Below, in pieces: positions 25,876 through 32,270 of a DNA stretch of 44,808 bases. This stretch comes from an uncultured Comamonas sp. (GTDB lineage: Bacteria; Pseudomonadota; Gammaproteobacteria; Burkholderiales; Burkholderiaceae_C). A program made the translations under genes and the position numbers. Each line of letters begins with the position of its first letter. The first letter of the stretch is position 1. The stretch lies in assembly GCA_902175065.1 (NCBI GenBank), contig CABIIJ010000019.1, forward strand, positions 1 to 44,808, given 5' to 3'. A model generated the notes under the pieces. It was given only the letters and a program-made list of their open reading frames with translations, had not been told where the DNA came from and ran no database searches.

Positions 25876-26765
25876 ACCTCGATCCCCTCAAAAATCGCCC
25901 TCGCCGCCCCTGCGTATTTGTTCGGGTTAGCCGGCCCACCACGCCCACCGCGCAGCGATGGAGCTGCGCCGTCAGAGCGCCGAATCCAGTTGCGCCAAGT
26001 GCCCAGCCAATCGGCCTTGCGCCCCTTAGCACCGGGCACGGCGTGCCAGTAATCCGCGAAGCAATCAGCCTCGCGCCGAACGTCGGCTGGGGTCATGTCC
26101 GGCCTCTGTTCCAACGCCCAATCCCCCCAACTCTTGGGCAACTGCCAGCCATCAGGCAGCCGGGTCCCTGTGCCCGCGCTGCTTGTGGTTTTACGCTTCG
26201 GGGTTGCACAAGCCGATCCAGCAGTGAGTGCTGGCGCAGCCGCAGGCGGCGCTTGCTGCGTTACCGCGTTCCCAACAAAAGGTAGTTCGTTAACTACTCT
26301 TTCTTTTTCTGTATCTGTATCTGTATCTAGCCGCGTGACATTTTCGTGACGCGCCCGTGACGTAACGCGTGACGCTTCCGTGACATCCCCGTCAGGCCAT
26401 TCATTGCAAGTTTCGTCAGCTACCTTTTTAGAAGCGCGATAGCGGCGCTGTCGCTCTGCGGCGGTGTTGTCCTTATCGCTTTTCATCTGGCGCTTGTCCC
26501 AGGCCAGCGGCTGCCAGCTCTCGCAAATCAGGCCAGCGGCAACCAAGCGCCTTTTCACCTCGCGGATCACCGCATGATCAATCCACAGGCGCTGCGCCAC
26601 GATTCGATCCAGCAGCACCGGGTCAATATCACCATCAAGGGCACCGTCAGATTTCAGGGCCAGCAGGCCGATGAAATGACGCTGATCCTCAAAAGCCAAA
26701 GCGATCATCTTCGGGTCGTTCAGAAAGTCCACATACATGCGGAACCAAGGCATTGCTGCGCTCAT
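25872..26765 (-). CDS. Phage replication initiator-like protein
   Basis: A 297-residue protein. The N-terminal domain (WFRMYVDFLNDPKMIALAFE, ALKSDGALDGDIDPVL, REVKRRLVAAGLICE) is a winged-helix domain of the kind seen in phage replisome organisers. A low-complexity linker with a poly-DT stretch (RLDTDTDTEKE) follows. The C-terminal part ends with WALEQRPDMTPADVRREADC and WLGTWRNWIRR, as in DnaT/replication proteins with a C-terminal ssDNA-binding domain. It would open the origin and recruit the helicase. ATG 26765 was chosen over the longer frame for its G-rich Shine-Dalgarno and ATGA overlap with the gene before it. Confidence 0.65.
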   Translation of the reverse strand: MSAAMPWFRMYVDFLNDPKMIALAFEDQRHFIGLLALKSDGALDGDIDPVLLDRIVAQRLWIDHAVIREVKRRLVAAGLICESWQPLAWDKRQMKSDKDNTAAERQRRYRASKKVADETCNEWPDGDVTEASRVTSRARHENVTRLDTDTDTEKERVVNELPFVGNAVTQQAPPAAAPALTAGSACATPKRKTTSSAGTGTRLPDGWQLPKSWGDWALEQRPDMTPADVRREADCFADYWHAVPGAKGRKADWLGTWRNWIRRSDGAAPSLRGGRGGPANPNKYAGAARAIFEGIEV

Positions 26766-27454
26766 ACTGCCCCCCGCGCCTGAGCCTTGGCCCACTCACC
26801 CGCGATCCACAAAATTCCCTTGGGCGTGAATTTGGCCTGGTTGTAAGCATGACTGGTATCACCATGCTCGGCCACGCCCGCCTTGGTTTCAAACCGGCCT
26901 GCGTCAATGTGCGGGGCATGGGGCACCCATTCACCACCCAGCCGGTACATCACCCCGGTGTCATGCAAAAACTGGCGGAATACCGGCTCCTTCACGCCCA
27001 GCAGCTTGCACACTTGCCGGAATCCCTTGCTGCCCGTGCTTGCCTGGGTGTAGCGCTCCACAAACTCGACCTTCGGCGCGGCCAGGGCCAATTGCTTCTC
27101 TGCCTCGATGCGGGCCTGTTCCGCCTGCATTGCCAGTTGTAGGATGTCCATCCGCGACAGCTCTGCGGGCTTGGATTGCCGAGTCTCCAGTTCTTGCCAG
27201 CGATCAATGACACGGGCGCGGTGCTCATCGCTGTAACCGGATACCACTAGATGTGTGTCGCGCTCAATCAGGTCGTAAACCTCGATGGGGCGGCCTCCAG
27301 TGTCCTCGCGGCGGGTTTTACGACTTGATCGTAAAAGCCCCTTGCTGAATAAACGCTCAATGGTGGCCACCACATCGTTGTGACGGGCTTCGACCAGATC
27401 CGCAATCTCGCGGCTGGTCATTGTCATGACAGCCGGAATGTGCATAATCGTCAT
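26762..27454 (-). CDS. Rha/KilAC-type phage antirepressor
   Basis: A 230-residue protein. The N-terminal half (MTSREIADLVEARHNDVVAT, GRPIEVYDLIERDTHLVVSG) is the Rha-type phage regulatory domain; the C-terminal half, from about residue 115 (FVERYTQASTGSKGFRQVCK, LLGVKEPVFRQFL, MYRLGGEWVPHAPHID), is the KilAC/ANT antirepressor domain. Such proteins bind DNA or repressors and alter the lysis-lysogeny choice. GGAGG lies 9 bases before ATG. A palindrome at 27512-27527 upstream may be its operator. Confidence 0.75.
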   Translation of the reverse strand: MTIMHIPAVMTMTSREIADLVEARHNDVVATIERLFSKGLLRSSRKTRREDTGGRPIEVYDLIERDTHLVVSGYSDEHRARVIDRWQELETRQSKPAELSRMDILQLAMQAEQARIEAEKQLALAAPKVEFVERYTQASTGSKGFRQVCKLLGVKEPVFRQFLHDTGVMYRLGGEWVPHAPHIDAGRFETKAGVAEHGDTSHAYNQAKFTPKGILWIAGEWAKAQARGAV

Positions 27455-27485
27455 CGCTTTCTACCTCCTATCCTTGAAAGCCATT

Positions 27486-27512
27486 GCCCGGCCCGCCTGC
27501 CGGGCTTTTTTT
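27486..27512 (+). terminator. Plus-strand intrinsic terminator
   Basis: GCCCGGC-ccgcct-GCCGGGC is followed by seven T on the plus strand, just upstream of the minus-strand antirepressor gene. No plus-strand gene to its left needs it, so it may block antisense transcription into the leftward early operon. Confidence 0.6.
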
Positions 27513-27527
27513 GCCGTAAATACGGCA
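27512..27527. promoter_or_regulatory. Palindrome, possible operator upstream of antirepressor gene
   Basis: TGCCGTA-aa-TACGGCA is a perfect 7-bp inverted repeat 58 bases upstream of the antirepressor start. Its symmetry and position suggest a protein-binding site. The binding protein is unknown. Confidence 0.4.
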
Positions 27528-27696
27528 GAACCACAGCGCGATGGATGACCCAATCGCGCTGCGAATGAAATTCAAAAATGCCGGGTCAAAGTACGCTGCG
27601 TTCAAAGGCGGTTGCAGTGGCGTAGGGCAATGGGTGTCCGCCCCGCCCTGGGCTACGATGGAAGTTCCTACACAACCATCCCCAGGAGGGGCAGAC

Positions 27697-27879
27697 ATGA
27701 ACAAAGAAATCAACGATTCCGACTTGCAAGCGGCTGTACAAATCATTGCGGCCCTCGCACATCACGACCCCAGAGCAGCAAACTTGAGCCAGTTGCCGCA
27801 GGCGCTGGCGCAGACTTACGCCGCAATCCAAGCCGCGCGACTTCTAATTCAGGAAGATCAGGCAAACGATCGCCGGTAA
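27697..27879 (+). CDS. Small plus-strand protein, unknown
   Basis: A 60-residue protein (MNKEINDSDLQAAVQIIAAL...) with an excellent ribosome-binding site, AGGAGG 8 bases before ATG. The sequence is helical and Ala/Gln-rich (QLPQALAQTYAAIQAARLL). It lies opposite to the early operon and overlaps the minus-strand frame 27743-27979 by 137 bases, so one of the two may be spurious, or the genes truly converge and overlap. TACGAT 44 bases upstream could be a -10 box. No family known. Confidence 0.5.
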   Translation: MNKEINDSDLQAAVQIIAALAHHDPRAANLSQLPQALAQTYAAIQAARLLIQEDQANDRR

Positions 27880-27979
27880 GGCAGAAGTACTCCTGCGCCT
27901 GCGCACGGCGCTTGCGCAAGCTGCGCATGTGCAGAACGGCCGCAGGCGGGGAATTGCCCCAACGGTAGGGATTAGTCAT
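27743..27979 (-). CDS. Small early protein, coupled to RHH gene
   Basis: A 78-residue protein starting MTNPYRWGNSPPAAVLHMRS, with an Arg/Leu-rich middle (LRKRRAQAQEYFCLTGDRLP). The ATG overlaps the end of the preceding RHH gene (GGCAATGACTAA), which indicates translational coupling. The C-terminal third overlaps the plus-strand gene 27697-27879 and looks less protein-like. The function is unknown. Confidence 0.45.
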   Translation of the reverse strand: MTNPYRWGNSPPAAVLHMRSLRKRRAQAQEYFCLTGDRLPDLPELEVARLGLRRKSAPAPAATGSSLLLWGRDVRGPQ

Positions 27980-28226
27980 TGCCCACCCCCATGTTTTCCG
28001 AGATTCCACGGTTTCCCAGGTTTCCCTGGGCAAACGCGCCAGCCTGGTCAAAGATGGCTGCAAGCGCTTGGTAGTCGGCCAGGGCCGCCTGCAAGTCGCT
28101 ATCGAGGAGGCTTCGTATGTATTCGCCCACCCCATCAAAATGCAGTTGTTCAGCACGCAAGCGCACCACACGCAGCAGCTCTGGTGCCACCTTGACAGTG
28201 ATGGATTCGGTCAGTTTTTCACCCAT
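27972..28226 (-). CDS. Ribbon-helix-helix-type small regulator
   Basis: An 84-residue protein. Residues 5-45 (TESITVKVAPELLRVVRLRA, HFDGVGEYIRSLLDSDL) follow the strand-helix-helix pattern of Arc/MetJ-type DNA-binding proteins. It would be a small repressor made early after the Cro-like gene. MGEKLTESI at 28226 is preferred because GGGG precedes it at a good distance and the family usually starts just before the strand. Longer starts at 28238 (ATG) and 28253 (GTG) exist. Confidence 0.6.
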   Translation of the reverse strand: MGEKLTESITVKVAPELLRVVRLRAEQLHFDGVGEYIRSLLDSDLQAALADYQALAAIFDQAGAFAQGNLGNRGISENMGVGND

Positions 28227-28282
28227 ATGCAACCCCATTGCGCCCCAGTTCACTTCCTGTAAAGAAAAGGAAAAATGCCCCC

Positions 28283-28633
28283 GTGCCCGAAAAAATCAGC
28301 CTGCAAATAGCCGACACCAGCGACCGCGAAGTCGCAATGACCGCGTTCAAAATCACCATGCGTCTCTTTCTGTTCGTGGACAGGCTGCTGTTTTGGCTAC
28401 TGCACCTGCTCCTTGGGTTTGCACTGTTGCTTGCTGTGTGGTGGTTTCAGATAACCCCAGCTCACGCAAAAGCTGTGGTGTCAAGCCTTGTGGGGTCAAA
28501 CGCTGCTCAAGCGCTGCAAGCAGCCGGTCTGACGGTTCCGGTTCTGTTGATGGCATACCTTGCTGCAGCACGTTGGGTATGGAACCGAACAGCTTGGCCT
28601 TGGCTAAAGCGCAGAGTGCTACGAGGCTGCTAA
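28283..28633 (+). CDS. Possible small membrane protein (antisense to 28353-28655)
   Basis: A 116-residue frame from GTG 28283 with GGAAAA upstream. It has two hydrophobic segments, residues about 30-55 (LFLFVDRLLFWLLHLLLGFA and on) and about 80-97 (LTVPVLLMAYLAAARWVW), followed by a basic Trp-rich end. It looks like a credible two-helix inner-membrane protein but lies fully opposite to a minus-strand gene with a strong ribosome-binding site, and it is on the opposite strand to the early operon. Only one of the two may be real. Confidence 0.35.
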   Translation: MPEKISLQIADTSDREVAMTAFKITMRLFLFVDRLLFWLLHLLLGFALLLAVWWFQITPAHAKAVVSSLVGSNAAQALQAAGLTVPVLLMAYLAAARWVWNRTAWPWLKRRVLRGC

Positions 28634-28655
28634 ACACTTGTGGCTTTTCAGCCAT
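28353..28655 (-). CDS. Early regulator-position protein after Cro, unknown
   Basis: A 100-residue protein beginning MAEKPQVFSSLVALCALAKA. The start has a very strong ribosome-binding site (AGGAGG, 7 bases before ATG) and overlaps the Cro-like stop by 8 bases, which argues for a coupled gene in the cII-like slot. The middle part (SDRLLAALEQRLTPQGLTPQ, LLRELGLSE) is helical. The last 25 residues look poorly conserved in type. I do not recognise a family. A hydrophobic plus-strand frame lies opposite. Confidence 0.55.
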   Translation of the reverse strand: MAEKPQVFSSLVALCALAKAKLFGSIPNVLQQGMPSTEPEPSDRLLAALEQRLTPQGLTPQLLRELGLSETTTQQATVQTQGAGAVAKTAACPRTERDAW

Positions 28656-28902
28656 GGCTCACCTCCTGGGAGGAAGTGGCGCCTCCTTTATTAGGAGCAG
28701 AGGGAAGAATCGTCTTTGGAAACTTGATGCCATGACGCTTCCCAATACGCATCAATGCCATGCCAAGAGAACTTCGTGGCTCCTTTGTGTTACCCGACGC
28801 AAGATCGGAAATCGTGGACTGGCCACAGCCGGCCTCTTTGGCAAGTTGGCTCTGGGTTACACCCTTAGAGACAAGAGTGGAGATGTAGTCTTTCCATTGC
28901 AT
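28648..28902 (-). CDS. Cro-like XRE repressor
   Basis: An 84-residue protein with an XRE/Cro helix-turn-helix: VTQSQLAKEAGCGQSTISDL lies at about residues 15-34. It is divergent from the CI-like gene, and the two share the operator region 28903-28976, the classic switch layout. ATG 28902 was chosen over 28938 because the promoter (-35 TTGTTA 933-938, -10 TATAGT 910-915) predicts a transcript start near 28903, one base before this ATG. The mRNA would then be leaderless. Binding would shut off repressor synthesis and early transcription. Confidence 0.8.
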   Translation of the reverse strand: MQWKDYISTLVSKGVTQSQLAKEAGCGQSTISDLASGNTKEPRSSLGMALMRIGKRHGIKFPKTILPSAPNKGGATSSQEVSHG

Positions 28903-28909
28903 GGCCCTA

Positions 28910-28938
28910 ACTATATCGGTTTGCCGATGTTTTAACAA
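28910..28938 (-). promoter_or_regulatory. Promoter of the Cro-like gene / leftward early operon
   Basis: On the minus strand a -35 TTGTTA (938-933), a 17-base spacer and a -10 TATAGT (915-910) are well placed. The spacer contains operator 28915-28928. Predicted start near 28903, at the gene's ATG. Confidence 0.7.
28915..28928. promoter_or_regulatory. Repressor operator O1 (ATCGG-N4-CCGAT)
   Basis: ATCGGTTTGCCGAT has perfect 5-bp half-sites spaced by four bases. It lies in the spacer of the cro promoter, so binding would block transcription. The same half-sites and spacing recur at 31101. Confidence 0.7.
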
Positions 28939-28951
28939 GTGAAAAACCGAT

Positions 28952-28965
28952 ATCGGAATTCCGTA
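28952..28965. promoter_or_regulatory. Repressor operator O2 (degenerate)
   Basis: ATCGGAATTCCGTA matches ATCGG-N4-CCGAT except the last two bases, and is followed by the -10-like TATGCT (28964-28969) of the repressor's own promoter. An overlapping perfect palindrome, CCGATATCGG (28947-28956), adds a further half-site. Confidence 0.55.
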
Positions 28966-28976
28966 TGCTCTTGGCT

Positions 28977-29636
28977 ATGAACACAGAATTTGGACAGCGC
29001 TTGAAACAGGCAAGAAAAGCTGCCGCATTGACGCAAGCCGAATTGGCAAAAAAGGTGGGAATCGGTCAATCCACCATTGCTGAACTGGAAAAAATCGGCA
29101 ATGGCTCCAGCCATGTTCCCGCCATGGCTTCCATACTGAAGGTGTCGGCTCTATGGCTTGCCACCGGCGAAGGCGCGATGAAGGATGGCTTTGATGTCAA
29201 TGCAAGGAGCATTGATCCAGACATGCGCCGCTACCCGGTGATCTCAAAAATCCAGGCCGGCGCTTTGTGCGAGATCGCCGCTCCATACGCCCCAGGCGAT
29301 GGCTTTGATGTGGAGTATGGCGACGATGATGCGTCTCAGTGGTCGTTCTTTTTGGAGATCGAGGGCGATTCCATGCTTCCGGACTTCCGCCCTGGCGATC
29401 GCGTTCTCATCGATCCGGATGTTCAGCCGCGCCCAGGAGACTTCGTTGCGGCCAGGAACACCAAGCAAGAGGCAACGTTCAAGAAATACCGCGTCCGAGG
29501 CATTGATGAGGCAGGCCAAGAAGTGTTTGAGCTGGTGCCGCTAAACGACAACTACCCCATCCTGCGCAGCGATGAGCACCACCTTGTGGTCATCGGCACT
29601 ATGACTGAGCACAGACGCAAGTTCAGGCGAAGCTGA
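28977..29636 (+). CDS. CI/LexA-type phage repressor with S24 peptidase
   Basis: A 219-residue repressor. The N-terminus is an XRE helix-turn-helix (LTQAELAKKVGIGQSTIAEL, residues 18-37). The C-terminus is a LexA-like S24 peptidase: a cleavage-type Ala-Gly at 94-95, catalytic Ser132 in EGDSM, and Lys169 in ATFKKYR. RecA-stimulated self-cleavage would induce the prophage. It is divergent from the Cro-like gene and should bind the ATCGG-N4-CCGAT operators. The -10-like TATGCT at 28964 puts the transcript start near 28976, so this mRNA may also be leaderless; no -35 is visible, as for a self-activated maintenance promoter. An earlier ATG (28965) would overlap O2. Confidence 0.88.
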   Translation: MNTEFGQRLKQARKAAALTQAELAKKVGIGQSTIAELEKIGNGSSHVPAMASILKVSALWLATGEGAMKDGFDVNARSIDPDMRRYPVISKIQAGALCEIAAPYAPGDGFDVEYGDDDASQWSFFLEIEGDSMLPDFRPGDRVLIDPDVQPRPGDFVAARNTKQEATFKKYRVRGIDEAGQEVFELVPLNDNYPILRSDEHHLVVIGTMTEHRRKFRRS

Positions 29637-29727
29637 ACATCAGCCACATAGTCGGCTCAGTGGGGCCGGGATTGATGGTTTTTCAGGGCCTGCAGACGAA
29701 AAAAAGAGTTTCAAAAAGGAGATGTCT

Positions 29728-30660
29728 ATGCGAATTGAGAGCGTAGAGGACGCAATTGAACTATTGCGGGTGATTCATGAGGACGGGGTTCAGTTTTCGG
29801 AAGAGGATGTCGAGGCATTTGACATCGGAGGGGAGCTCGCAAAAATATTCATAAAAATAACTGGGGAAAACTATCACGGAACAGTACCTGGGGAATTGGC
29901 TCGCGGACTATGGGAGTACCAGCAAGAGCTTTATAGAGCAGGTGCTTTTGTACTAACAGGTGCACTAGACTACAGAAGGCTGTCACCAGAACAACGACAA
30001 TCGCTAGAGCTGGTTTTTAAGATTGCAGAAGGATCAACCAATGCAGAAGCCGAAACGCAAGGCTACTGGGCTGTATTGAAACATGCGCTACAAGGTATGA
30101 CTGGAACACAAAAAGTCGTAACCATGACTCTGGTTGGCCTCATCTTGGCCGGAGCTCTTACTGTTTACGGTGTGCACGGGCAGATGACCCAAGTAGCACT
30201 GGCCAAGGAAAACACGGCGCAGATGGATGTCGTACGGAAAGCTGCCGAAGGAAACAAAATTGCGAAGACAGTCGAAGAATCAAATGACCGTGGCATCACC
30301 TCTGTCATCAAAGGTGCAGCTGATGCAGAAAGCGTGACCGTGAACCGAGCCCACTATGACCGGGAGGCGATTGAAGAGATAACCCGTAGAACGGAGCGAA
30401 CGCAATCCTCGGCAGAGGTCTTGTCCGAGCCATTCCGTGTTTTTTCCATCGAAGCCAAAGATCATGCCCGTACAAAATGCGTACTGGCTGCACCAGATGG
30501 CAGGGAATTTTCCGTGACGATAGACCACGATGACTTCCTGCCAGATGATGTCGCAAAGATATGGGCCGCAGCCAGAGACCGCGCCACTATCACCTTAGAG
30601 GTTCATATAAAAACTCTCAAAGGCAACATCCGCAGGGCGCAGATCCTTTCAGTTGAATAA
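29728..30660 (+). CDS. Membrane-anchored protein downstream of the repressor, unknown
   Basis: A 310-residue protein. A helical N-terminal domain (VEDAIELLRVIHEDGVQFSE, EDVEAFDIGGELAKIFIKIT, and YHGTVPGELARGLWEYQQEL) is followed by one clear membrane segment at about 132-153 (VVTMTLVGLILAGALTVYGV) and a C-terminal soluble part. It shares the repressor's strand, 91 bases downstream, and ends at an intrinsic terminator, so it should be made in lysogens. Such genes often give exclusion or defence against other phages; that role is inferred from position only. ATG 29728 is fixed by AAGGAG 6 bases upstream; the ATG at 29722 is too close. Codons are more AT-rich than the phage core, a sign of transfer. 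Confidence 0.7.
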   Translation: MRIESVEDAIELLRVIHEDGVQFSEEDVEAFDIGGELAKIFIKITGENYHGTVPGELARGLWEYQQELYRAGAFVLTGALDYRRLSPEQRQSLELVFKIAEGSTNAEAETQGYWAVLKHALQGMTGTQKVVTMTLVGLILAGALTVYGVHGQMTQVALAKENTAQMDVVRKAAEGNKIAKTVEESNDRGITSVIKGAADAESVTVNRAHYDREAIEEITRRTERTQSSAEVLSEPFRVFSIEAKDHARTKCVLAAPDGREFSVTIDHDDFLPDDVAKIWAAARDRATITLEVHIKTLKGNIRRAQILSVE

Positions 30661-30667
30661 CCACCAT

Positions 30668-30693
30668 GCCTGCACCCCACGCGGGCTTTTTTT
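30668..30693 (+). terminator. Intrinsic terminator of the lysogenic transcript
   Basis: GCCTGC-accccac-GCGGGC (one G-T pair) is followed by seven T, 8 bases after the stop of the membrane-protein gene. Confidence 0.75.
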
Positions 30694-30698
30694 ACATC

Positions 30699-30878
30699 CT
30701 ACCCATGCCGCTCCAGCCACCGGCCAAGCCACATCAGGTACAGCCCTGACACACAGCCAAACGCCAGCGCTACAAGGCCCCACCCTGTCGTAGCCAGCGG
30801 CAGCGCGTCCAGCACCTGGTCTGACAGCGCCACGCCAAAACGCCCCTCTACGCGATCCAGCCTGCGCATCAAGCTCAT
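30699..30878 (-). CDS. Small membrane protein, minus strand
   Basis: A 59-residue protein (MSLMRRLDRVEGRFGVALSD...) with one hydrophobic segment at about 33-51 (GWGLVALAFGCVSGLYLMWL) and a basic end. It is convergent with the lysogenic unit and isolated on its strand. The frame runs further upstream without a good start. No ribosome-binding site is clear, so the gene is uncertain. A holin-like or leader role cannot be decided. Confidence 0.4.
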   Translation of the reverse strand: MSLMRRLDRVEGRFGVALSDQVLDALPLATTGWGLVALAFGCVSGLYLMWLGRWLERHG

Positions 30879-30997
30879 AGAAGCCAAAAACCAACTAGCA
30901 CAGACACTCGATAAGAGTTGGCCAGCAACACGCCAACACTTAGGGCACGCAAACAAAATTTGAAGCAGTAAGTCCATCCAACAATGATGCCCCAACC

Positions 30998-31022
30998 AAC
31001 CGCCCACCGAGGCGGTTTTTTT
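30998..31022 (+). terminator. Plus-strand intrinsic terminator before the rightward promoter
   Basis: AACCGCC-caccga-GGCGGTT is followed by a T-run. It lies 66 bases upstream of the rightward operator-promoter and insulates it from read-through from the repressor unit. Confidence 0.75.
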
Positions 31023-31075
31023 GCGGCTGTGTGGTGTGTGGTCATACATGTATCGGATCAGTGCAAAAATTAAAT

Positions 31076-31089
31076 ATCGGAAAACCGCT
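31076..31089. promoter_or_regulatory. Possible degenerate operator upstream of rightward promoter
   Basis: ATCGGAAAACCGCT keeps the left half-site and CCG of the right one, 25 bases before O3. A further lone ATCGG half-site is at 31052. These could support cooperative repressor binding. Confidence 0.4.
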
Positions 31090-31117
31090 TGACTTTATTT
31101 ATCGGATTGCCGATACT
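31089..31117 (+). promoter_or_regulatory. Rightward early promoter
   Basis: -35 TTGACT (31089-31094), a 17-base spacer and -10 GATACT (31112-31117) form the best sigma70-type promoter in the window. Operator O3 (31101-31114) overlaps spacer and -10, so the repressor should switch it off in lysogens. It starts the structured leader and, probably, the whole rightward operon. Confidence 0.75.
31101..31114. promoter_or_regulatory. Repressor operator O3 (ATCGG-N4-CCGAT)
   Basis: ATCGGATTGCCGAT has the same perfect half-sites and four-base spacing as O1, about 2.2 kb away, and overlaps the -10 of the rightward promoter. It forms a longer palindrome with the flanking T and A. Confidence 0.7.
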
Positions 31118-31885
31118 TCATCCCATCGCAGCACAAAACCGCGAAACACCCCAGGCCCAGCGATACGGGGCCGAAGCCAACAGGAAGCAAAGGCGGGGTT
31201 AGCTCCAAAGGGGGCGAAGCAGATGTGCAGCGAAGTAGTCAGGTGAGCGTGTGTGAGCAACAGCGAAAGCAGGCCGAGGCATCGGTTCTGTGAGGTCATT
31301 CAAGCGGGAATCGGCCCGTACCAAATAGCTGCCAAGTCACGTACCTCTAACCGAGTCCGGGTCGGCGAAATGGGGGCGAATGAGAGAGGCGCCCCAACAC
31401 GCTCACCTGACTACTTCGCAGGCGATGGGTGCCAAGTGATCGAGCCGACACCCTGCGGTCTTTAACAAGAGAGTGGTGAAGGCGGCTACCTGCGAGGGGT
31501 GACATCCCGACGCAATGCGATGGCTGCCGTAGGGGTTCGTTGTGGAGCAGCGAGCAGATGAAGAAAGCCCTTAGGCCGACTGGAAGTCAACCAGTTGGCC
31601 GCCTTGACCACTCTCGCTTGCACCGCCGATGTTGCTCCCCAGCCAAGGTTTGGGGTTCGTCCGGCTCAATAGCACCCTCGGGCATGGCCGAGGCAATGCG
31701 CGGCGTCCCTGCCGTTCACAGTCCGCCAAAGCGCGGTACACGGACAAACGGGTAAGGCGAAGACGGCCAAGAGCAAGAACGGTCATGCAAGTTGGAATCC
31801 TTGCAAACGCTTCCCGGAGCGGCCAATCCGGGATAAATCCTCAGTCTTGCGTGCAGGGCTGAGGATTTATTTCAAGGAGCGAAAT
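31118..31885 (+). ncRNA. Structured RNA leader, about 770 nt, no convincing coding frame
   Basis: This is the stretch between the rightward promoter and the gene at 31886. It holds long perfect or near-perfect inverted repeats: a 23-bp stem of 31230-31252 with 31397-31419 (no mismatch); an 18-bp stem of 31469-31486 with 31598-31615 (one mismatch); inside the latter a 10-bp hairpin (31574-31583 with 31591-31600); TCCCGG/CCGGGA hairpin 31812-31833; and a perfect 12-bp hairpin (31833-31844 with 31859-31870) ending just before the ribosome-binding site of 31886. The stems are too long and orderly for chance and the frames here are short shadows. It may be a cis-acting antiterminator leader or a large phage RNA of the GOLLD/ROOL kind; I cannot match it to a known family. 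Confidence 0.6.
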
Positions 31886-32188
31886 ATGGACAAAAACGCG
31901 AAGGTTGGCGACCTGCGGGTATGGCACGTCCCGCAGGTGCCCGGGAAGCCGTTTCATGTTCTGGTGGACACGCCGCAAGAGGCGCAGCGGGTTATTCAGT
32001 TGCTCGCGGCCTACGACATCTTCCAGTACGAAAACAAGATAAAGCCGGACTACTGCAACGTATCCGGCCTGGAGGTTTTCGATGCTGATGGCGTAAATAA
32101 AGACGATCCAGGATGGTGTGAATGGCACGACCCGGACACCTTCGACGACATCAATGAGTGGGTCGATACCGATGCCGTCAGCGCCTGA
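31886..32188 (+). CDS. Conserved-type small acidic phage protein
   Basis: A 100-residue acidic protein (MDKNAKVGDLRVWHVPQVPG...). It contains FHVLVDTPQEAQRVIQLLAA, YDIFQYENKIKPDYCNVSGL and the acidic, Trp-containing DDPGWCEWHDPDTFDDINEW. I recall similar early phage proteins, sometimes labelled superinfection-exclusion-like, but the label is not proven. AAGGAG lies 7 bases before ATG, after the 12-bp hairpin. It is followed by two coupled small genes and sits between two structured RNA blocks. Confidence 0.65.
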   Translation: MDKNAKVGDLRVWHVPQVPGKPFHVLVDTPQEAQRVIQLLAAYDIFQYENKIKPDYCNVSGLEVFDADGVNKDDPGWCEWHDPDTFDDINEWVDTDAVSA

Positions 32189-32270
32189 CCAGATGCGCCC
32201 GCTCTTTGTGGGGCGCGGTGAGGCCGCGCAGTACGACGCAATCATGATGTCACGCCTCTCAAAACAATGA
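32172..32270 (+). CDS. Very small coupled protein, 32 residues
   Basis: MPSAPDQMRPLFVGRGEAAQ then YDAIMMSRLSKQ, 32 residues. Its start lies inside the 3' end of the previous gene and its TGA overlaps the next ATG (ATGA), so all three are probably translated in a chain. A shorter start at Met8 is possible. Too small for family assignment; the double overlap is the main support. Confidence 0.45.
   Translation: MPSAPDQMRPLFVGRGEAAQYDAIMMSRLSKQ

Noticed and set aside
27468-27746. Minus-strand frame of 92 codons upstream of the antirepressor
   Set aside because: The C-terminal part looks protein-like (FLNFIRSAIGSSIALWFCRI), but there is no credible start and the frame runs through a terminator hairpin and palindrome. 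Possibly a remnant; not called.
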